A stretch of DNA of 64,000 nt from Castor canadensis (GCF_047511655.1 NC_133402.1:59400951-59464950), one strand, 5' to 3'; shown: positions 19,358-29,181, counted from the first letter of the stretch. Program-made: numbers and translations. Notes: a model not told the origin generated them from the sequence alone.

Positions 19358-19435
19358 CTGAAATAAACTGCTTGGGATTCCAGAAATCTCCCTTATGTGC
19401 CTGAGTACTATTGAGTGAAGATACAATGTCAATGC
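19358..19435 (-). other. Candidate internal exon, 78 bp, phase 0
   Basis: On the minus strand the segment ends TTTCAG followed by GTGAGTGGC, a consensus donor. It begins after GGAATTTAG, a usable but weakly pyrimidine-rich acceptor. Exactly 26 codons are open between the two sites. The predicted peptide begins ALTLYLHS and ends PSSLFQ. It lies 8.2 kb downstream of the CpG-island exon on the same strand, in SINE-free sequence. I do not recognise the peptide. An open frame of this length is not rare by chance, so the donor is the main evidence. Confidence 0.35.
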
Positions 19436-19636
19436 CTAAATTCCTTTCTCATATGTGAAAGGCGGGGGACAAAAATCAAACAGTGCAAATGCTTGCTCTA
19501 TTCATTTTTCAAGTAAAGAGAACAGGTTCATTTATTCAAAAGTAAATTTGTTTACTTCCTTATTCCCAATACTCTGGAATCAAGGTCAACACTACTTGCA
19601 TATACCACCACCCCAACCCATTACCAGAGAATCAGG

Positions 19637-19727
19637 TGCTGGTGGCTAAGGTGGTAGAGTGTCCTGCGTAGCAAGCCTGAGGCACTGAGTTCAAACCCCA
19701 GTATCACCAAAAAAAAAAAAAAAGAAA
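19637..19727 (+). mobile_element. dID SINE
   Basis: GTGCTGGTGGCTAAGGTGGT to GAGTTCAAACCCCAGTATCA. Confidence 0.85.
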
Positions 19728-19867
19728 AATTATATTTGTGTATGTATATATGGTGTGTGTCTCCAGAGAGTTTCCTTCTTTGAAAAGATAATTATAAACA
19801 AACTTACTGGAACATTTAACTACATTAAATGACCCGTATTTTGTTAATTTTTATATATATATATATA

Positions 19868-20002
19868 AAAGATAGGGGTAGCTTGGTGCCTAGCATATGT
19901 GAGACCCAGAGTTGGGATCCCCAGCACCATAAAAATATTCGAGTATTGTCCAGGATGTAATAAAGCATTTGCCGAGCAAAAAGCCCTGGATTCTGTTAAA
20001 AA
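19868..20002 (+). mobile_element. Two ID relics
   Basis: GATAGGGGTAGCTTGGTGCC to GGGATCCCCAGCACCA, then TCCAGGATGTAATAAAGCAT to AAAGCCCTGGATTC. Both lack part of the head or tail. Confidence 0.6.
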
Positions 20003-20181
20003 TAATAATAATAAATTTTAAATGATCGCATTTCAACTATTTAATACAAATAAGTCACTGTGTTTGTTACTATGTGTAAGTAATGTGTCTGAGGTAGCAA
20101 TGAACTGGCTACAAAACAGCATCCCTTACGTTTCGGATGGTAGGCCTTCAGGTTATTTAATTCCTATGAAAACTTCCCATA

Positions 20182-20366
20182 AGCCAGGCTCATGTCTATA
20201 ATCCTACCTACTTGGGAGACAGAGACCAGGAGAAAGGAGGTTCAAAGCCAGCCCCTGGCAAATAGTTCTCGAGATCCTATCTCAAAAAAAAAATCACAAA
20301 AAAGGGCTGGCTGGTGGTTCAAACGGAAAGGGCCCAGAGTTCAAATCCTAGTGCTGCCAAAAATAA
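20182..20366 (+). mobile_element. B1-dID composite, short dID form
   Basis: AGCCAGGCTCATGTCTATAA; ATCACAAAAAAGGGCTGGCT; GAGTTCAAATCCTAGTGCTG. Confidence 0.85.
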
Positions 20367-21142
20367 ATAAAAACTGTCAACAAAAAAGTAAATTATTCTA
20401 AACAAACTAAAGAAGACTCCAAGTTAGATTAAATTTATACTTCTGATCACCTTAAATATGTCAAAATGGAGTCTGACATCCTGTTGACAGTCACTCCAAA
20501 TTCCTTCCAGTGGCTCAGTAGGTAAAGAATTCAAGGAATTCAGGTCTTCAAGGTCTAACAAGCATAGTGGTTAAACCATAGTGAACGCCAAATTATTTGG
20601 GCAATGCTGGTTGGTCATCTAACTCCTTAGACTCCTTCCATTTTTTCTGTACTTCACAACTGCCATTGCTTCTAAATAACAGAAGGGGTACAGTTGGTAA
20701 ATAATATAAATTAGTTATTGAAATGTGCAATTAGAAAATATCATAAATTAGTTATTAGAAATGCAAGGACAACTATGGTCAGGAATGTGGTTAAACTACA
20801 GTTTAAAATAAAGCTTCTGGATTACCCACGGATTTCCTTTAATCCACATAATCCTTCTGTTGCAGGCAAGGATAATCAGGATCACATTTCCCTTGAAGGC
20901 AAATGAGCACTTGAGGTGGTCTCCCAAGTGACTAGAGCAGGGAGCAACTAAGCTCCAGGGCAGGGAGTGCTGCAATCCCTCCTGGGATTGCACTAAAGAG
21001 GACACAGAGCTGCAGACCTGGCTCTAGCAGTACTACCTGACCAGATTAAACTCTTGATTTCAGTAGGAAACTACTGCCATTTAAAGCACCAACCTCAGGT
21101 GATATGCCCAACATGCAAAAAAACTATTGTAAGGAAATAAGG
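20366..21142. other. Unique sequence, no feature identified
   Basis: AT-rich with a local tandem echo (AAATTAGTTATTGAAATG and TAAATTAGTTATTAGAAATG, 20706-20763). Nothing gene-like. Confidence 0.5.
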
Positions 21143-21292
21143 AGAAGGTCATGGTGGCATATGCCTATAATCCCAGCACTGAGGGAAGCTGAGGCAGAAA
21201 AATCGCCAGTTCCAGGCCAGCCCAGGCTATACAGCAAGTTCAAGGCCACCATAGAATACATAGGAAGACCCAGTCTCAAAAAACAAACAGAA
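21143..21292 (+). mobile_element. B1 with internal duplication
   Basis: GAAGGTCATGGTGGCATATG; doubled middle (GCTATACAGCAAGTTCAAGG then CATAGAATACATAGGAAGAC); CAGTCTC plus A tail. Confidence 0.85.
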
Positions 21293-21979
21293 AGGAATCA
21301 TGCATACTTGGGGAGAAGGGAAAACCAAAAAATCCTGGAGCCAGGACTCGAGGAAAGCCTGAGTTAGGATTGATAAAAGTCTGAAGAGATAATGGAATTT
21401 CAGGCTGGAACCCGGTGACGAGTTAATGGCAGGCACATTTGCAATACATGTAGTGTATCATCCCTTCAGACCCCAGGAAAGTCAGGCACCAAAAACAACC
21501 AAGTGCTAGAATAAAGCGGACATGTCAGCAGAATGCAACAGTGCTAGAGAGAGAAGGGAAAAAAGCTGGAATTCAGAACATAATCCCTGACAAAATTAAT
21601 CTCATCACTCTACATGGGAATTCCAGTTTTACCAAAGAAAGACAACATGATCCATCTATGCAGGATTTTCACAGTCAAAGGCCCTAAATTTTTTAGATGG
21701 TCCCTATCATACCTTACATTATGGGATGTGGTGAGCTTGACAGGTTCCAGGAGGAGCTCTGCGATCATTTTTTCTTTTTTAATTTAAAGCCTTTATAGCA
21801 TCTCTGGGTCGGTCAGGTCAATTATTTTAGTGCATATAAACAAATCATGCCAAAGATTGGCATTCTGTCATTTCCAAAAGGAGGCCAACAATTAGGGTGA
21901 TCAATCAACCACTCATTCCAGTTCTGACAAATTCAGTTTATGACAACTTTTCTCTTTAAAAAAAAAACAAAAAAAAAAC
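21293..21979. other. Unique sequence, no feature identified
   Basis: No repeat or exon recognised. Ends in two A-rich runs before the next composite. Confidence 0.5.
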
Positions 21980-22170
21980 ATTGTTGGGTGTCCCGTAACT
22001 CACGCCTGTAATCCTAGCTAGTCGGGAGGCAGAGATCAGGATAGACAACCTGGGCAAATAGTTCAGGAGACCCTATCTCGAAAAAGCCAATCACAAAAAA
22101 GGGCTTGGTGGAGTGGCTCAAGGTGTAGGCCCTGAATTCAAACCCTACTACTGCAAAAAAAAAAATTTAC
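21980..22170 (+). mobile_element. B1-dID composite, short dID form
   Basis: TTGTTGGGTGTCCCGTAACT; GCCAATCACAAAAAAGGGCT; GTGTAGGCCCTGAATTCAAA. Confidence 0.85.
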
Positions 22171-22173
22171 TTG

Positions 22174-22392
22174 ACAGGGCACTAGTGGCTCACACCTGTA
22201 ATCCTAGCTTCTGGGAGCCTGAGATCAAGAGGACTGGACTCAAGGGCAGCCCTGGAAAACAGTTTGAGAAACCCCCATCCCCCAAATAAGCGGAGCAAAA
22301 TGGACTGAAGGCCTGGCTCAACTGGTAGAGTGCCTGCTTTGCAAGCATAAAGTCCTGAGTTCAAATTCCAGTCCCAACAACAACAACAAAAT
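22174..22392 (+). mobile_element. B1-dID composite
   Basis: AGGGCACTAGTGGCTCACAC; linker AATAAGCGGAGCAAAATGG; GAGTTCAAATTCCAGTCCCA. Confidence 0.9.
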
Positions 22393-22398
22393 TTTTTA

Positions 22399-22443
22399 AC
22401 TTGCCTAGCAAGCACAAGGCCATTCAATTCCCAGTACTAAAAA
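22399..22443 (+). mobile_element. dID 3' fragment
   Basis: ACTTGCCTAGCAAGCACAAG to ATTCAATTCCCAGTACT only. Confidence 0.6.
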
Positions 22444-23230
22444 AGTAAAAGCCATGTATAGGGAGTAAGAGGGGAGAAGGTGTAACTGCAAAAGAGTCAG
22501 TGAAAAGGGAATTCTTTGGGGTGCAGAATTACTCTGAATCCTTTTAATGGAAGAAAATTCATAGGATTACACCAACAGAGTATTACTTTAGATAAGTTTT
22601 TTAAAAAACAATACCACTTCCCTTTTAATTAAAATCTCTACTCATCCAAAAAGAATAGTATACTGACTCTGAAGAAAAAGGTCTCAATTAGAGATAAGCA
22701 GCATGCATTATCAGAGCCACTATTAGTAAGGCCTTATACACATCCCATCTAATCACTTCCCTCACTCAACTGGAAGCTTGTGACTCAGAATTATTTCACC
22801 TGCAGCTGATAACATAAAAGGAACTATGGAATATATGCAGGAACAGCAAGTTAAAGAGGAAGTATACCATTTTAGAGCCATTCTAAAGGGCAAAATTGGA
22901 ACCAATGTCTGGAAGATCCGGAAAGACAGACCTTAATTATGATGAAGTAGAGGGTCCCTTCAGGAAAAGAATGGCTGCTTCCTACAGGGTGTACTAGCAG
23001 ATACTGAGCTGCCATGGGCTCACAGGCACTCTTAGAAAAATAGCCCATACAAACCAGGAAATGGAGGGGGAAAAGGGAATCAAAGTCAAGGGAAGGATGA
23101 GAGGTAAGAGGAGGAAGAAGGCAAAGGAGGAGAGAAGCTGTCCCACACCAACTTAAAACATATGGCTTCTTCCTTATCTTTCTTTTCTTGTGCCTTATGT
23201 ACAGTATCATTCTTCTAAAATTTTTTCCTC
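22444..23230. other. Unique sequence, no feature identified
   Basis: A/G-rich around 23050-23130 on the plus strand. A 112-codon minus frame (22872-23210) is pyrimidine-driven and has no motif. Confidence 0.5.
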
Positions 23231-23288
23231 TGGGGTGGAGGTATGACTCAAGTGGGGAAAGGCCCTGAGTTCAAACCTCAGTACAAAG
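23231..23288 (+). mobile_element. dID with internal deletion
   Basis: TGGGGTGGAGGTATGACTCA to GAGTTCAAACCTCAGTAC; the anticodon-arm region is missing. Confidence 0.75.
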
Positions 23289-23661
23289 AAAATATATAAA
23301 TTTTCTTCCTCCAACATATTTTTCCCCTGCATTTCTACTTTGACAACAGAACAGTACATTTCTGATTTCTCAGTACCCTTCTTTGTTCACAGACTACTTA
23401 GAATCTTGAGTCTCAGGCAAATTTGGTCTTGGGCGGGTGGGAATCCTGAACTGTCTGTCTTGTTAAATTACATGAAAAGCACCCAAATAAGTAGTTAGCA
23501 GAACCAAGTGAGACAGATTTATCTCCAAACATGGTAAGATATGGTAATGCTAAATCAAATGGCTCAGAGGACACATACATACATTCTCCTACACACTTGC
23601 ATGTAATGGAAGATGGGATTCAAAAACTAAATGGTTTAACTGAACAAAAAAATTTCTAGCC

Positions 23662-23872
23662 AAGCAGGATGCTGGTGGCTCACACCTGTAATCCTAGCAC
23701 TTTGGGAGGCTGAGATCAGGAACATCTCAGTTCCAGGCCAGCCCAGGCAAATAATTTGAAAGACCCCCATCTCCAAAGTAACCAAAATGGAGGTGTGACA
23801 CAAGTGGTAGAGTATCTGCTTTGCAAGCAGAAAGCCCTGAGTTCAAATCCCAGCCCCACAAAAAAATAATAA
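23662..23872 (+). mobile_element. B1-dID composite
   Basis: AAGCAGGATGCTGGTGGCTC to GAGTTCAAATCCCAGCCCCA. Confidence 0.9.
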
Positions 23873-23883
23873 CAACAAAAATC

Positions 23884-24040
23884 CTAGCCAGGTATGGTGG
23901 TACATGCCTGTAATTCCAGCACTTGCTGAGGCAGGAGGATCAAAAGGTGGAGGCCAGCCCAGGCTACATAGCAAATTCAAGATCAGCCTGGGCTACATGG
24001 CTACATATCCAATACCTGTCTCAAAAAAAAAAAAAAAGAC
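23884..24040 (+). mobile_element. B1 with internal duplication
   Basis: AGCCAGGTATGGTGGTACAT; doubled GGCTACATAGCAAATTCAAG and CCTGGGCTACATGG; A15 tail. Confidence 0.85.
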
Positions 24041-24355
24041 AAAATCTTAGTGTAATGAGAAGCCACTAGAGCAGGAGAATGAGTATCAATCACTCTGACT
24101 GCAAAGAGACCAGTGAGAAAGCCACTACCCAGGAGGAGCTGGGGTGGTGCCAATCAAAATAATGTAAAGTAAACGTACTCAGGATAGACTTTGGAGGCTA
24201 ACACTAACAGGCTTTGCTGAGGGCCCCGTTACACATAGATGGAGAACAGTGAAGCAGGGCTGGGGTGTTAACTCAGTACGACAGCAATGCACAAGCAGGC
24301 TGGGGATGGCAGAGAGAGGCCAGTAGAAATTTGAAGATTAGACGCTTGAAGTTCA

Positions 24356-24440
24356 AGTGCTGGAGGCGTGGCTCAAGTGGTAAAGAACCTGCCTAGCAAG
24401 TGCAAAGCCCTGAGTTCAAATCCAGTACCAACACACACAC
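24356..24440 (+). mobile_element. dID SINE
   Basis: GTGCTGGAGGCGTGGCTCAA to GAGTTCAAATCCAGTACC. Confidence 0.85.
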
Positions 24441-24447
24441 AAAAAAG

Positions 24448-24634
24448 AAGCACTCGTAATCCTAGCTACTCAGGAGGCAGAGATTAGGAAGCTCAAGGTT
24501 CAAAGCCAGCCCGGGCAAATAGTTCAAGAGACCCTATCTCAAAAAAAACCCATCACAAAAAAGGGCTGGTGGAGTGGTGCAAGGTGTAAGCCCTGAGTTC
24601 AAGCCCCAGTACTGCAAAAAAAAAAAAAAAAAAA
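24448..24634 (+). mobile_element. B1-dID composite, short dID form, 5' truncated
   Basis: GCACTCGTAATCCTAGCTAC; CCATCACAAAAAAGGGCTGG; GAGTTCAAGCCCCAGTACTG plus A18. Confidence 0.9.
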
Positions 24635-24923
24635 TCTGAGAATCTACAGTATGTTGATAGTATTTAAAGCAAAGAAAGAGAATGACGTTACTCAGAAAGA
24701 GCACAGGTAGAGAAAGGAAGAGACAGCCTGGAAACCCTCCCCACATTAGGATGTTTTGAATTCAAGGAGAGAAGGCCAAATCAATAAAGAGGAGCAAAGC
24801 CACAAAACTCTAGCACCTTGCAAGGTTTTTATATTATGTGATTCTCTAGCCATCCATCTCCTCCATTATCTACTACCTGGCACACACACATTCAAGTTTT
24901 ATAAATTAAAAATAAAAATCTGA

Positions 24924-25150
24924 GGCCAGGACCAGGCACCTGTGGCTCACACCTATAATCCTAGCTACTCAGGATACGAGATCAGGAGGATCGAAGTTCA
25001 AGGCCAGCCTGGACAAAAAAGTAAGCCCCTATCTCAAAAATACTCAACACACACACAAAAAAAAGGGCTGGAGGGGTGGCTCAAGTGGTAGAGTGCCTCC
25101 CTAGCAAGCATGAGGCCCTCAGTTCAAATTCTGTACTGTCCCCCTAGCCA
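24924..25150 (+). mobile_element. B1-dID composite
   Basis: GGACCAGGCACCTGTGGCTC to CAGTTCAAATTCTGTACTG. Confidence 0.9.
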
Positions 25151-25285
25151 AAAAAAAGTCTGGGGAGAGGGGGATAAAGGAGAATGGTGGATGGGTGAAA
25201 GCAAGTATGATATATTTGATCTATTGTAAGAACTTTTGTAAATGCCACAATATACACACAACTAGCACAAAAATAAAAAATAAAA
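25150..25285 (+). mobile_element. L1 3' terminus
   Basis: GGAGAGGGGGATAAAGGAGA is followed by TGATATATTTGATCTATTGT and an end in CACAAAAATAAAAAATAAAA. It shares the G-rich tract and ending with the copies near 12.8 and 13.6 kb. Confidence 0.55.
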
Positions 25286-25291
25286 ATCTGA

Positions 25292-25405
25292 GGCCAGCCA
25301 AACTTGGTGATGCATACCTGTAATCCCTACTACTTGAGACAGGGAGGCAGAAGATGAGAGTCTGATGCCAACCAGGCCAACGTTAGTGGAGACCCTACCT
25401 CAAAC
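25292..25405 (+). mobile_element. B1 SINE, diverged
   Basis: GCCAAACTTGGTGATGCATA to GGAGACCCTACCTCAAAC. Confidence 0.75.
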
Positions 25406-25419
25406 AGTAAAAGGGGTGG

Positions 25420-25504
25420 GGGGCTGGGAGTGTAGCACAAGTGGTAAAGTGCTTCCCTAACATTTGTGAGGCCCTGCATTCAATCCTCAGTAGCACAAAA
25501 AATA
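25420..25504 (+). mobile_element. dID SINE
   Basis: GGGGCTGGGAGTGTAGCACA to CATTCAATCCTCAGTAGCAC. Confidence 0.8.
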
Positions 25505-25523
25505 ATTAAAATTTAAAAATCTG

Positions 25524-25620
25524 AGGGCTGGGGATGTAGCTCAGCGGTTAAGTGTTTGTCTCACATGCCCAAGGCCCTGGGTTTGCTCCCCAGTACCACT
25601 TAAAAAAAAAAAAAAAAAAA
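25524..25620 (+). mobile_element. ID SINE
   Basis: GGGCTGGGGATGTAGCTCAG to GGTTTGCTCCCCAGTACCAC, A18 tail. Close to the ID master type. Confidence 0.85.
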
Positions 25621-25925
25621 TCTTGAGGCCAGAAAGCCTGAATAAGATCCTGTGCTCCCAGCTATTTTGAGCTAGGCTGAGGCCTAGTGCCAAAAGGTGT
25701 GCTGACCCCTGCACCTTTTCACAGTGTGTCTACTGCTGAGTTCGACAATCTAAACGAGACAACAGAAAAAATAAATAAAAAACACTCAGCAGAGAAGATC
25801 TCAAAGAAGAACATGAGAAAACAAGGTTCTTTTTTTTTATCGTTTTTTTTCATATAATTTGCTAATATTCACAAATTAAATTGGAGCCTTTATGGATCAA
25901 TTTGTTCAAAAACAAAAAACCAGGA

Positions 25926-25986
25926 GGGGCTGGGAGTATAGCTCAGTGGTTAAATGCATGCTTAGCCCATGCAGAGCCCTTGTGAA
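25926..25986 (+). mobile_element. ID 5' part
   Basis: GGGGCTGGGAGTATAGCTCA to CATGCAGAGCCCT; the box B half is replaced by a CA/G-rich stretch. Confidence 0.7.
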
Positions 25987-26061
25987 TGAGCACACACACA
26001 TTGTGGGGGGGGGGGTGGAAAAGATAGGCAAGAGGTGGAAAACATCACTGAGTGAAAAGTC

Positions 26062-26132
26062 ACTGGGGGTGTGGCTCAAGTGGTAAAGCTAGCACAAGAC
26101 TCTCTGAGTTCAATCTCTAGTACCTCCAAAAA
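26062..26132 (+). mobile_element. dID with internal deletion
   Basis: CTGGGGGTGTGGCTCAAGTG to GAGTTCAATCTCTAGTACCT. Confidence 0.75.
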
Positions 26133-27019
26133 GCAAACAAACAAAAATCAAAACCCGACCTGTTTCGAGGCCCATCTCCAGCACCACAAGCAAACAACCT
26201 GTTTTTTCCACTTCTAAAAACCAGCCTGAAGGAGGAATGTCCTAGTCAGTGGGTCAATCAGTGTGAACTCTGAAGATGTTTGTTATATCACCCTAAATAC
26301 AATTTCAGTTTTAAACCAGGTTTCACTTTGTTCCACACCTGCTATTCTGAAACTAGTTCAAGATCCCTCCCACCACCCTTTCCTGCACTAAGATACTGTG
26401 ACTTACACAGTTCTGCTTTTATCATGACACCCTAAGTGGAGCATAAAAATCCCCAAATGATTAATGAACTGCTGAGAACTCTGACTCCGTTGGAGATGAT
26501 TTTATTAGGAATCATATTTCCAAACATCCATTCAGTGCTTCAAAATAAGTACTCCTTTCATTTAATTATGATGACTTCACCAGACAGCAACACTGCCCAC
26601 AATGATGTTTACAAAAGCACTTGTCACTCCCTTCGGATGTAGCAATGCAGAAAAAAGAGTCTGTTTCCATACTCTCCCTGTGTTTATATACTCTGTAACA
26701 AGTGACAGACCTTAAGTGTCACTTAAGATTGGTTAAACAGCAAGAAGCAACTCAAGTTCATGTGTCGCACCACCTTCAAAGCCTAAGCGAATTCTGAAAT
26801 CTGCCAGGTTGCATTACACCACTAGGGTACCTGAGACAGCTTTCCAAGTCAGCCTTTGCAAGAAAAAAGAAACTACAGGATTATAGGAAGACACTAGAGA
26901 CTAAGATAACAGGCTGCAGTATTAAGCAACCTCACTTGAGGTTACTGCAACACTAGCAGTTCGGAAATAAATGCACCCCGAACGCCAGGCACAGCCAGAA
27001 ACTGGCGATCGCTACCAAA
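26133..27019. other. SINE-free shoulder of the CpG island
   Basis: Nearly 900 bases without mobile elements next to the promoter. It may hold conserved regulatory sequence. On the minus strand CAGAACTGT followed by GTAAGTCACA (near 26404-26413) is donor-like, but the exon it would close is only about 25 bases. Confidence 0.4.
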
Positions 27020-27113
27020 AGATGCTGCAGCCGAGCTGCCCCTGATGGCCACCGTTCACTATCACTGCCTGTCCCCGCGCCAACCCCACGAACGATGCAT
27101 TATTCCCACCTAC

Positions 27114-27210
27114 CGTAGCAGGATATTTTGGCCTAAGGCCCCAGGACTGGGCTGTGGCGGTACTGGGGTTCGAAAACACATCCGAAAGCCCAGGTCCCCG
27201 CCCCTAAAAC
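27114..27210 (-). other. Possible alternative exon at the island edge
   Basis: On the minus strand a pyrimidine-rich acceptor-like stretch (GTGTGTTTTAG) is followed by about 95 bases and then CTGCTACG with donor-like GTAGGTGGG. The donor lacks the usual A at +3 but is otherwise fair. A frame is open across it, but this is expected in GC-rich DNA. It could be an alternative first or second exon, or chance. Confidence 0.2.
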
Positions 27211-27384
27211 ACACTTCTGCGCAAAAACAGCACCTGAGGGCCGGGGATGGGGCGGAGGGGTGGGGACTCCAGAGGGGTCTGCATAGATGCAAGGAGCAAG
27301 GACTCCCGGTCCCCCCCAAGCGGCACCGCCAGCCCCCGCGGCCCGCGGCTTTCCGGCCGCCCGGAGGCCTGGGGCGCCGCTCAC

Positions 27385-27593
27385 CTTGGAGAGCCCCGGG
27401 CGGGCCGCAGCCGAGCCGGGCGTCGTCCGCGCCGCAGGAAGCGCGGCGCTCTCCCCGGAGTCGCCAGCCTCGCCGACAGCGACACACAGAAGCGACCCGC
27501 CCGCCCGGCCCGCGCGGGGGCACCTCAGCCGGCCGCCGCGACCCTGCCGCCCCTCAGCCGCGCCGCATCCGGGTCCCGCGCCTCCGCACTCAC
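27385..27593 (-). other. Alternative extension of the first exon (second donor)
   Basis: A second donor-like site, CTCCAAG followed by GTGAGCGGCG, lies 209 bases downstream of the main one on the minus strand. Use of this donor would lengthen the first exon. The added sequence is GC-rich, with no recognisable protein motif. Alternative donors in first exons are common in CpG-island genes. Only the site itself is seen; its use is inferred. Confidence 0.3.
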
Positions 27594-27850
27594 CTGCCCC
27601 GAGCTCCGCCGCCGCCACCGCCGGCTCCGGGTACGCGGTCAACAGCCCAAGCCACCGTGACCGCCTCGTCCTAGTGTCCCCATCCCCGGCTCTCTCAGTC
27701 ACCTCCCCAGTCGCACTACACCCTCCCGCCACCCACTGCCATGGCCCGCTCCGCCGCAGCCGCCGCCGCCACACCGACTCCGCCGACACGAGCACGCGCG
27801 CGCCGCCGCCGCCGCTGTGCCCGCGCGTGCGCGTGCCTCCCCCGCCAGCC
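27594..27850 (-). other. Probable first (5' untranslated) exon, gene unknown
   Basis: The minus-strand exon ends with GGGGCAG followed by GTGAGTGCGG, a near-consensus donor. The upstream limit is only a guess from the GC and CCAAT boxes at 27864-27893. The leader is made of GGC/GCG repeats. The first ATG on this strand (complement near 27741-27743) opens a frame that stops after nine codons, so it looks like a short upstream ORF rather than the main start. The longer frames across the island have the Ala/Gly/Arg/Pro composition that GC bias alone produces. I therefore treat this as non-coding leader. No protein family is recognisable. Confidence 0.5.
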
Positions 27851-27888
27851 TCCCAGCAGCCCCAGCCCCGCCCCGCGCAGTGCGAGGA

Positions 27889-27893
27889 CCAAT
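27889..27893 (-). promoter_or_regulatory. CCAAT box (NF-Y type) of the CpG-island promoter
   Basis: GACCAATCACG on the plus strand is a good NF-Y core with its typical flanks. It lies about 20 bases from a GC box (27864-27873), the usual spacing in TATA-less mammalian promoters. NF-Y sites work in both directions, so this supports promoter function more than direction. Confidence 0.5.
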
Positions 27894-28172
27894 CACGGGC
27901 TCCGCGGCGGCCGCAGGGGCGCACAGAGGCCGTGCCGCAGCCTTGTCCTCCCCGCCTGTCCCGCCTGCGTTTGCGGCATCGCGAATCCCCAGCAAGCACC
28001 TGCCCTGCCCTCGGTACCCTCCCCACCCTAGACGCCCCCTTTGTCCCTCTGTCCCCAGCCCTTCGCTCTGCGATGCGGAACAGACTCGGGCCCCGGACTT
28101 GGCTACAATGAGGGCGCTGGGTCTGCTGCCCCCGCGCTGTGCATCTTCATTGAAATGCAAAAGCCCAGGCTT

Positions 28173-28180
28173 TGACGTCC
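28173..28180 (+). promoter_or_regulatory. Half CRE-like site (TTGACGTC)
   Basis: TTTGACGTCC just outside the island contains the TGACGTC core bound by CREB/ATF factors, one base short of the full palindrome. An octamer-like ATGCAAA lies nearby at about 28154-28160. Position beside the promoter is suggestive only. Confidence 0.2.
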
Positions 28181-28351
28181 AAGAGTCTTCTACGTGTTCA
28201 TTTTTGCGATAGCAACAGTTAACATTTGTCTGCAGTGAACACTTTGCCCAGTCCCTTTCGCCGGCGTTATCTGCCTGTTGTCCACAACCAGGAAATTTCA
28301 TGGCCCTTCCTTAAGGGAGACGCTTGAATTTAACTTCCTCCAAACCTAAAC

Positions 28352-28468
28352 TGGGGGGCTGGGGAGATAGCTCAGTGGTAGAGTGACTACCTAGAACTCA
28401 GGGCCTGACACTTGCTAGGCCTAGGCAAGGCGGGTGCTCTTACCACTCAAGACACACACCCCAGCAGC
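28352..28468. mobile_element. Inverted ID/dID pair next to the CpG island
   Basis: Forward ID half GGGGCTGGGGAGATAGCTCA to GTGACTACCTAG is followed at once by a reversed unit, AACTCAGGGCCTGACACTTG to CACACCCCAGC. The two can pair as a hairpin. Confidence 0.75.
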
Positions 28469-28539
28469 AAGCTGATCATACTTTTAATTGACTCTTCATT
28501 TAAAGCAAGACCCATACCATAATCAAAAATAAAATTCCA

Positions 28540-28655
28540 GCTGGGCATGGTGGTGCATATCTGTAAACCCAGCACTCAAGAGGCGGAGGGAGGAGGATCA
28601 CAAATTTGAGGGCAGCCTGGGCTATGTGGCAACACGCTGTCTCAAAAAAAAGTGC
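28540..28655 (+). mobile_element. B1 SINE
   Basis: AGCTGGGCATGGTGGTGCAT to ACACGCTGTCTC; first SINE-dense stretch beyond the island. Confidence 0.85.
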
Positions 28656-28832
28656 GGGGCGGCAGTGGCTCACGCCTGTCATCCTAGCTACTCAGGAGGA
28701 TCGTGGTTCAAATCCAGCCAGCCTGGGCACGAGACCCTATCTCAAAAAAAATCCCTTCATAAAAATGGACTGGTGGAGTGGCTCAAGTTGTAGGCCCTGA
28801 GTACAAACCCCGATACCGCCAAGTAAAAAAAG
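28656..28832 (+). mobile_element. B1-dID composite, short dID form
   Basis: GGGGCGGCAGTGGCTCACGC; TCATAAAAATGGACTGGTGG; GAGTACAAACCCCGATACCG; tail of GAAA repeats. Confidence 0.85.
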
Positions 28833-29089
28833 AAAAGAAAGAAAGAAAGAAAGAATATTAATATAACTTTTGTGAGTCAGAAAATTTAAGAAAGACAGGA
28901 AGCGCAGAATCACTAAAGAATAATAAATAAATAAAAGCATTTGTTTACACAAAATACTTTGAAATTTTGTATTACATGGCAACAAGTATTTTTAAAAAGA
29001 AAAACACAATAGATGGAATAGAACTGGACAAAGCATATGGCAAACACATTGTATCTCTAACATAAAAGAGTTTCTATAAATGGATTTTT

Positions 29090-29181
29090 GACTTTTTTTT
29101 TTTTTTGGCAGGACTGGGGTTTGAACTCAGGGCTTTGCACTTGCAAAGCAGGCGCTCTACCACCTGAGCTACACCTCCAGT
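29090..29181 (-). mobile_element. dID SINE with perfect 16-bp target duplication
   Basis: CTATAAATGGATTTTT is present at 29074-29089 and again at 29182-29197. Between them lies a reversed dID from a T14 tail to CTACACCTCCAGT. Confidence 0.95.

Larger units (their letters stand above)
27020..28130 (-). promoter_or_regulatory. CpG island promoter, likely driving a minus-strand gene
   Basis: This is the only long GC- and CpG-rich stretch in an otherwise AT-rich, repeat-filled window, and it is free of SINEs. It contains runs of CCG/GCC, NRF1-like GCGCGTGCGCG sequence near 27820, a GC box (CCCCGCCCCG) near 27864-27873 and a CCAAT box at 27889-27893. Read on the minus strand, the order is ATTGG, then GGGGCGGGG, then a GC-rich leader. 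Three splice-donor-like sites lie downstream on the same strand (exon ends at 27594, 27385 and 27114). CpG islands of this kind mark housekeeping promoters in mammals. The minus direction is inferred from motif order and donors; bidirectional transcription is possible. The start site cannot be fixed. Confidence 0.85.

Noticed and set aside
27045-28301. Long open frames of 131-297 codons on both strands of the CpG island
   Set aside because: All are Ala/Arg/Gly/Pro-rich, overlap in several frames and lack any motif. High GC removes stop codons, so open frames are expected here.
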